From Cymodocea nodosa (lineage: Eukaryota; Streptophyta; Magnoliopsida; Alismatales; Cymodoceaceae), in contig JAZBRI010000010.1 in the NCBI GenBank assembly GCA_036874045.1, positions 2,686,001 through 2,750,000 of the forward strand: a stretch of DNA of 64,000 nt. Direction: 5' to 3'. A model generated the notes under the pieces. That model had not been told where the DNA came from, ran no database searches, and saw nothing but the letters and a program-made list of their open reading frames with translations. Below are positions 57,304-64,000 of this stretch, one piece after another. A program made the position numbers and the translations under genes. The stretch's first letter is position 1, and each line of letters opens with the position of its first letter.

Positions 57304-59060
57304 TGTAGGATCGTATGGCTACACAAGAGGAGGGTGAATTGTGTATTTTTAATATTTTTTGAAATATAATTGAAACTTTAAAACTCAAAAACAAGTCAAG
57401 ACATTGTTTTCATAAAATCATTTTTATTCAAGGTTTCAATTACAATATACAATTAAATTCTCCTCAGAAATTGTAGATGCAATTTTATTTCGATACCATA
57501 TTTCATCTATACAATTTCATAACTACAAACAGAGAAAACTAATTTGCAGAATTTAAAGCATTTCTCCCTGTTTGCGATCTTTCTTCTTCTTCTTCTTCTT
57601 TCTTCTTCAGCAATTCTTCAATGACGAATATCTTGTCTTTTTATGCTTCACCGAATTTGCTTTCTTCTGATACTTCAAATCTTCCGTGACGAAAATCTTA
57701 CCTTTTTATGCTTCACTGAATTTTCTTCTATTTGAGAGATTTTTCTCTAAGAGGTGTTTTTGATCCCTGAAAAAGATTTTTCTTTGGTGTGCAGGGATGG
57801 ATTGATCCTTGAAAAGATTTTTCATTTTGTGTGCAAGGATGGATTGATCAACGAGAATTCTATGCCTTTTATACTGTATCTTCATTTCATGCATATCCTT
57901 CACATTTAACCACTACCAGTTTTCCACTTCTCCACGTCTTTTCTTTTTCCTTCATCGAAACACACATGTTCTAACCCACGTTTATATTTCAAATTTTCTT
58001 TAATCATCAGTCCTAGATCTCTAAAAAAATTTTTGTAAAATAAACTTTCTCATCCAAAAATTTTTCATTAGTGTAATAAGAAGTCGTTACTTTAATGTTA
58101 ACTAAACGAGTAACACAAGTATATATATATAACTTAACGTTTCTAACTTAACGAGTTCACCATGTGCCATTTCACGTGACAAGTATTGTAGCTAACTCAA
58201 CGAACTATGTCTATGGTGTTATGCTAACTCAACGAACCAACTTAACCTTTCTTTCGGAAGGTTAAACGATAACTCACCGAAAACAGTTTAAGTTTCGGAT
58301 AATTATAGATGTAAGTCACTGAAAAACTCTTTATATTATAAAACTAGTGAGACACATGTTAAGACCTGAAAATATGACTTAAGTTACCTTTTGGATAGTT
58401 ATGACTATAAGTCTCCGAAAAAAACTTTAACTCATTGATTCAGTAATAAACAAATGTTTTTATAATAAGAATTTTACCACGTGCAAAAAAAACAACTTAA
58501 GTTTATAACGCTAACCTAACACGTTGCCTTAGTGTTCAATATAGCAACACAACGCATTTAGTTATGTTAACTTAATGAGTTAAACATGTGCACCTCATGT
58601 GATACAATACAACATTCGTAACTTATAATTTCACCACATATATAACACTAACTTAACAAGTTCGTCTCTTCTTTTACTCACTAACTTAACGAGTTATCAC
58701 GTGACCTATTTTAACCTTTAAGCCTCTAACTTAACGAGTTCTCACGTGACCTCTATACAAACAAAACTCTAACTTAACGAGTTGTCTAAACGTGCACTAT
58801 TCATGATATAGAAGATATAACATTAAAACATATCATGCTTTTCAATAAAAACACACGTTAACTTATCGTTTAGCTAAATGAGAAATTAATGCAACGAAAT
58901 GACTAGTTATTAACTTCAGATCCAATACAGACAAGTATTTATATCAGTGAGCTTTTTCTGTATTAATTGATGATTTTAATTTCTTTTCACAAGCAATAGT
59001 AATTGAGCAAATATGATTATTTTCATTCAGCACACATCATCAAAACAAAAATTCTCAACA
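57304..59060 (-). repeat. SirB copy 2 5' LTR
   Basis: 1757 bp on the minus strand, TGTTGAGAATTTTTG to CGATCCTACA. TATAAAAGGC (about 57867-57876 region) precedes a leader with a tandem duplication of about 42 bp built on GATCAATCCATCC...AAAATCTTTT. The repeat region 58560-58790 is rich in TAACTTAACGAGTT next to CACGTG. Confidence 0.95.
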
Positions 59061-59065
59061 CATAC

Positions 59066-59462
59066 GCATTAATCAACCATATACAGGTGAACTGATATTA
59101 CACCTTGGCCATAGGAAAGATTAAAGTCACGATCTTTCTCTGCAAAGGAACTCCAAAAATACCAAGCGGTAGATACACCTATCCTCAGACAACAACAACA
59201 ACAGGTTCGGCAAAAACAGCAACAATCCACAGAATTTACAGAAACACAGCAACATATAGATATACAACAAGGTATACACAAAGAAATACATATAGGTATA
59301 GATATAGACATATATACTGAATTTTTACAACAACCATCACAAGTTTCTCAAAATGATTTAGATCAGGCATTACTTGATCAGATAAACAGAGTTAATACAG
59401 ATATTGCAAAGAAAATTTCAGATACTCTGATTGATATTTTTCGAAGACAAAGAGGCTTGTGA
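59066..59462 (+). pseudogene. SirA copy 1 accessory ORF, 3' part after the nested SirB
   Basis: The frame resumes immediately after the CATAC duplication with ALINHIQVN, the counterpart of NRIQINW, then frameshifts. The C-terminal end is Gln-rich (RQQQQQVRQKQQQ) followed by Ile/Asp-rich repeats and a helical tail (LDQALLDQINRVNTDIAKK, DTLIDIFRRQRGL) with stop at 59460-59462. The Gln-rich plus helical end parallels SirB (5075 and 49960). The Tyr/Thr-rich frame at 59105-59320 is the wrong frame. Confidence 0.75.
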
Positions 59463-59788
59463 TTATACAAATTATGTATTACATGATTTATTTTTTGTAA
59501 TTTGTAACCAAAACCATTATGTAAATTGTTTACTGATTTTAATGTTACGTGATTATTTTTCATAGTTTATGATATTAAGTAGTTTTTGCTTAATCCATAA
59601 ATCCTATGTATGGTTGACACTATCGTTTTGATTAATATATACTTAGTAAGATATCCTTCCTTACATTTATAAAACTTAACTTCCTAAAGGGGGAGAAAAT
59701 AGTTTGTTTACTTTTTTATAATACCAAAAAGGGGGAGATATAAATTATGTGACTTATTAGGTTTTGACATCATCAAAAAGGGGGAGAT
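59463..59788 (+). other. SirA copy 1 3' untranslated region with three purine tracts
   Basis: AAAGGGGGAG at 59686-59695, AAAAAGGGGGAGATA at 59726-59740 and AAAAAGGGGGAGA at 59775-59787, the last against the 3' LTR. Three tracts within about 100 bp is a strong Sirevirus sign. Confidence 0.9.
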
Positions 59789-61001
59789 TGTTAGGTATTT
59801 AATTTTGATGATATATGCTTTATTAACGTATTTAAATAAGTCTACATAGTATTCTCTAAGTATATTTCTCTAAGTATAATAGTTAACAGATTATCGGAAA
59901 GTTTCATTTTTATGTCAGATAAATTAAAGATTTCCGAAGAGCTAGATTTGCAATAGTTAAACTTTCAGATAGTTAACGTTTCATTTTTGTCGAATGCTTT
60001 ATGTTAAAAACTTGTATAGTTAAGTTATCTACACATGTGTTTTTAATGTTTTAAGTTGTCACGTGTTTTCCATGTGCATTCGGTAATGAAAAATTGAATA
60101 GTTAGATAACTGTTCGAGTTTTTATACACATGGATAGATAACTATTTGATTTTTATAAAAGGACTAACGAACAGATAAGTTTCCTTGTTTAGTCACGTGT
60201 TTTGCAGGTGCAAAAACTCGAAGAGTTAAAGGATAAGTGTTCGAGTTTTTACAGGAGTTAAAGGATAAATGTTCGACTAAATCAAAGACTTAGAAGATAT
60301 TCTACAAGACTCCAGGAAGATAAAGTTTCGGTGAATCTACGAGTGGAGATCGTGGAAACTCAAAATGTTAGTGAAGAAAGTGGAAATTTAAATAGAAAGT
60401 AATTTGGATTAAAGAGAAAATTGGTACGTGGATTATGGATTGTGGATCAAGTGGATGAACATGCTGAACATGAAAGACAACAGAGTTTGACTACTAATAG
60501 AGAGTACGAGCTACATTACAACAAAGGATCCCAATCTCAAAAACCAAGTCTGAATATTCAATCTGGATCCCTAACTGAAAAGTTAAGTTTGAATATTCAT
60601 ATTCTGAAAAGTTCTCCAACATCAGAAGAAGTTTGAAATTCCAAGCAATTTTAGAAAAGGAGCTGCAAACGCAAGAAGTTTGGAAATTCGACAACTGGAG
60701 AAGAAGAGATACAGAAGCTAAGCAAAGAGAAAGAAAAGAGTTGTGTGCATAAAGATCAGGTTTTATACAATTCAAAATTAGTTTTGAAAAAGGGCTTTGC
60801 TTTCCTATTTGAATTGTATATCAAAAATTATTGTATCAAAACCGTCAAGAAGGGAATTGAGCTAAAAAGATATTGTAAATTTTGTCTTGAAATAAAAGAA
60901 TAGAATTTCATTTACGAGTGTTTTGTGCTATTGTTTTATCTACTAGTTTAATTACTAAAGACACAATTCACCCCCCCTCTTGTGATATAGACGATCCTAT
61001 A
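59789..61001 (+). repeat. SirA copy 1 3' LTR
   Basis: 1213 bp, TGTTAGG to CCTATA (the terminal C of CCTACA mutated to T). TATAAAAGG at 60154-60162. Followed by the GTGTT duplication at 61002-61006. Confidence 0.95.
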
Positions 61002-61006
61002 GTGTT

Positions 61007-61679
61007 TCACTTCTAATTTCAAATTTCAGTAACCGCTAAACCCATGAAGTTTCGTTCATGGCTAAAAGAATAACTGTTCAGCTTAATCCACGAACTAACC
61101 TCATTGAGTTATAGTTAACTCAACAGACTAGCTTCATTGAGTTACAGATAACTCAACGAAGTAACCTTATATTTTATTATTGACCTCGTGGAGTTAAGGT
61201 TAACTCAACAAACTTAGTTCGTTGAGTTAACACTAAGTAAATTTTTCTAAAACTTACTCATTGTATTAACTTCTATATTTTTTTTTCTTTCTACATTTTG
61301 TCAACTTAATTAAAGTTAAATACATGTCATTAATGCAATGTTCTAATTTAAACTCATTTAAATCTAAACATTATATGCATATTTAACTTACAGTTCATTT
61401 CCTGTTATGTAGAATTTACATTTTACTTTTTAGTATGTAGATATATTTAGACTTTATCCAAGCATCGTGCATTTAACCATGTTATTCATCAAATTTGTAA
61501 ATCTTTTAAACAGTCTTGCACATCTTTAAACAACTATATAATATTCAATTCAGCTTTAAATCATTCATTCACAATTACACAAATTTAGAAATATCTGAAA
61601 TTCAAACATTCCTTTATATGAATAGTTTACATTTACATACAGTTAGATATTTTTCAATACAAGTAGATGAACAATACAT
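61007..61679 (-). other. AthD copy 2 spacer, right part
   Basis: Noncoding, collinear with 10560-11331. It has fewer TAACTCAACGAAC motif copies (61080-61230) than AthD copy 1. No LTR end or primer site is visible. Confidence 0.8.
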
Positions 61680-63913
61680 TTAGTCATTCTTCCTAAGTTC
61701 ATCTACTTCCTTCTAGAGTTTTTCTAGTTGTTGCTCTAATTGATTTATCCATTCAACAGCTCTTATAATGTCTCCGGAAGGTCCAACTATCTCAGCAATT
61801 GCAGCACTGTAATTTTTGTATTCCTTCACTGAAATGGCTCTAGATCTTATCCTCTTGGATGTCCATTTTGCGAAGTCAATATTGTCCACCATTAGTAGTG
61901 GAATCAGATCTCCGTAAAATAGTTTCTTCTTTGCTGCTCACAACTTGGAGATAAAAACTTTGTACCAATTAATTTGAATTCTGTTCACAACTACATAGGT
62001 GGCCCATTTAACAAACTGACTTAGTTCAATATCATGGCTTTGTTGTTGGTAGACATTTTTAATTAAAATGTTAGCTACCATGTGTGCTTTACCATTTAAG
62101 CACTTCAATCTATTTAATAATGGCACATCAAGATTGATAGCTAAACTGTCTTTCATTTCTTATTCTGTCCACTCGACTACAATTGTGCTCTCTAGAATTT
62201 CTATCTCTTTATTTTTCACTCCAAAAATATTGTGGAGAATCTCTAGTGTTATTTGTACATTAACTTCTTCCACATTGGAAATTAAATTTCCTTCTTCCTC
62301 TCTCAAGTTTGCATAAAAATAGGGTACTAAATTTTCATATACAGCATGCCCTCTCTGTTGAGAAATATATTGTAGTAGACCTTGGAACTCAAATAATTCT
62401 TTATTATCATTCATACCGCCCTAGTTTACTGGTCTACTATATATAATATCATAACCCCTAATCTCTTGATATTTATTATATGCTTCCTAACTCCAAAAGT
62501 GTACTTTATTTAGAATTGTTGCTTCAGCCAGGTTAGGAATCTGAATTTGTTGTTCTAGAGGGGTTTGTTCTTGACTTTCTTCCTCAATTTACTAAACTTG
62601 TTGGAAATGATTTGGAGATTCCTGCATTTCAACCTCTCTTTCTATCTGTGGTGGAGAGCTGGCAAAACTCTCCATTCTTCTCTCTTGAATTCTCTCAATT
62701 ATTTGCTGAAGAGTCTCTCCCTCTTTAGTGGAATCTGTTGAGATATTTTCTTCTTGTTCCTAGTGCTTTTGTTCAGCTTCTTATTCAGTTTCTTCTCTTT
62801 CTTCTTCCTCCTGACTACCAATCTGCATTGTCACTGTTCTTTCTGATTCTATGGTAGATTGGGATGGAGTCACGGGCAAATCAGCTTTTGCCCTAATTTC
62901 AATTTCTTCTATTTGTATAGGCTGCAAACTTATTTCAACCTATTTTTCTTCTTCCCTTTACTCTTGCTACTGCTGCTCCTACTCCTCCTCAAATTCAGAT
63001 AGCAGATTAACAAAATTGGGCTCTTTAGGCCCTTCTAATATTTTAAGCTTAGGTTTAATCTCTACTAGAGCTTTAGGCACTATTTCTTTTCCTTTCCTTC
63101 TTCTAAATAGCTGTGCTTGGTCTTCCTCTTCCTCTTTTAAGATTAAATCTACAAAAATAGGCTCTATAGTCCCTCGAGCCACAGGTATTGGCTCTTCCTG
63201 TTTTACTTTTTCTATAATTACTAGTCTTGAAGGACCAACGTCAGTTTCTCTTGTAGCCATTGATCTAGTTGCTTCTTGATGTTGCTCTACTTTAATTTTA
63301 TATTGGGTCTTTAACTTATCTACAGTCCTTTTCTTGTAGAGTGCATCGTATAGCAAATGCATTTTTGCCCCAGCCATATCCTTAGAATTTCCTTGGCTCT
63401 TGGCAACTTTAACAAGCTTTGCAAATTCTCTTCATTCCCTAGCGGCAATGGCCTTAAAAATGCTACTCTTTTGATCAGTCTTGGTAGTGGAATGGATTGT
63501 CCTGGTTGCTATTTCTCAGTAACTAGTTTTTCAACAGCTAGCTCTTTAACTACAGGCTCTTCCACTGCTTTCCTCTATTACTCTTAGATTGCCCACCAGA
63601 CATGTCCACCAATATGTCGTACGAACCATAATTTGGACTTACGTCGGATCAATTTTAGGGCAACCTCGTTGTCTAGCTTGATTTTTCTCTCTCTATTCAT
63701 AGCAACTTATGTTGTTACTTTAATACTTGTTTCCACAATCTGAGGTATGGTAATATCTAAATCTACTAAAACTTTCCTCTAATAGAAAATGTCAGATTCT
63801 ACCTTGTTTAGTTCTTTTTCCTGTGTTGTGTTCCTGATCTTTTGTCTCGTATGCCTTTCTTCTAATTCTTTGAGAAATCTCGTGGTGTCAACTTCCTCCT
63901 AGAACTCAGGCAT
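61680..63913 (-). pseudogene. AthD copy 2 accessory ORF, uninterrupted
   Basis: The minus-strand ATG at 63913 (MPEF) starts an N-terminal helical part (RFLKELEERHTRQKIRN, VAMNREREIKLDNEVALKLI), then WFVRHIGGHVWW, a charged middle (DALYKKRTVDKLKTQYKIKV, Glu/Gln-rich tracts), VHFWS and NKYQEIRGYDII. The core follows without a gap: KELFEFQGLLQYISQ, LVPYFYANLREEEGN, ITLEILHNIFGVKN, LNGKAHMVANILIKN, NRIQINWYKVFISKL, KKLFYGDLIP, RAISVKEYKNY; stop at 61680-61682. About 740 codons with scattered stops and frameshifts. It shows the full order in AthD and lacks the solo LTR found in copy 1. The middle is Glu-rich and lacks any membrane segment. Confidence 0.78.
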
Positions 63914-64000
63914 CTTGTCTTCATGGTGTGACAAAATCGAACGAAATCACTCTGATCTCTACTGTTCTAAGTTCTAAATGATTCTGCAGATAATACCCCC
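63914..64000 (-). other. AthD copy 2 sequence upstream of accessory ORF
   Basis: Only 87 bp remain before the window edge; no recognisable pol or LTR sequence can be called in them. Confidence 0.4.

Larger units (their letters stand above)
47748..59060 (-). mobile_element. SirB copy 2: nested Copia/Sirevirus-like element with both LTRs, minus strand
   Basis: An 11313 bp element flanked by CATAC at 47743-47747 and 59061-59065. On the minus strand the order is 5' LTR (59060-57304), primer site, gag, pol remnant, spacer, accessory ORF, two purine tracts, 3' LTR (49457-47748). Pol lost the segment from protease to the end of the reverse transcriptase. It interrupts the accessory ORF of SirA copy 1. 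It is the most complete SirB in the window but cannot be autonomous. Confidence 0.95.
37229..61001 (+). mobile_element. SirA copy 1: full-length Copia/Sirevirus-like element, both LTRs, split by nested SirB
   Basis: Flanked by GTGTT at 37224-37228 and 61002-61006, and inserted in AthD noncoding spacer. The order is 5' LTR, primer site, gag, protease, integrase, reverse transcriptase, RNase H, long spacer, accessory ORF, three purine tracts, 3' LTR. Without the nested element (47748-59060 plus one 5-bp duplication) it would be about 12.5 kb. All domains are present but every ORF has stops or frameshifts. The two LTRs differ at 9 sites in about the first 245 aligned bases by eye, mostly transitions, so the insertion is not recent. 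Confidence 0.93.

Noticed and set aside
59105-59320. Thr/Tyr-rich frame
   Set aside because: It is the wrong frame over the Gln-rich end of the SirA accessory ORF.

Overview
This window is plant nuclear DNA made almost entirely of nested, decayed LTR retrotransposons. It is strongly AT-rich. I see no intact host gene, no rRNA or tRNA gene and no CRISPR array. The organism is a seed plant, very probably an angiosperm: the Copia elements have plant Sirevirus hallmarks (UBN2-type gag with CCHC knuckle, repeated AAAAAGGGGGAGAT purine tracts before the 3' LTR, initiator-Met-type primer site, long LTRs, an extra ORF after RNase H), and the Gypsy elements are Athila-like (FMDD reverse transcriptase, typical integrase tail). 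The species cannot be named from the sequence.

Family labels are mine. SirA and SirB are two Copia/Sirevirus-like families. AthC and AthD are two Gypsy/Athila-like families. Layout: 1-7179, plus-strand SirB lacking all of pol, carrying a solo SirA LTR (2982-4186, TSD GTAAT). 7180-9477, 5' end of a minus-strand SirA. 9478-19720, minus-strand AthD pol, accessory ORF and a truncated gag, with a probable foreign solo LTR at 12090-13865. 19721-24592, minus-strand AthC pol and gag. 24593-26800, a GC-rich gene-like island and unassigned DNA. 26801-37228, minus-strand AthD material: two homologous units each carrying an F-box pseudogene and sharing one 2.2 kb LTR. 37229-61001, a plus-strand SirA with both LTRs (TSD GTGTT), interrupted at 47748-59060 by a minus-strand SirB with both LTRs (TSD CATAC). 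61007-64000, the AthD copy resumes.

Insertion order follows from the nesting. AthD is oldest; SirA copies entered it; SirB copies entered SirA; and a SirA later entered a SirB and was reduced to a solo LTR. Both Sirevirus families were therefore active over overlapping periods.

Three things stand out. First, an accessory ORF with an FY(A/S)NL...NRIQINW core occurs in both Copia families and in the Gypsy AthD family, and in the Sireviruses it is preceded by noncoding DNA resembling the AthD 3' region and LTR. Second, AthD carries a 380-codon F-box ORF, present twice with identical length and no shared stop codon. Third, AthC and AthD both have a gag ORF on the same strand downstream of pol, an order that is either a real architecture or the scar of lost LTRs. 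All homology statements are by eye; no database or alignment program was used.
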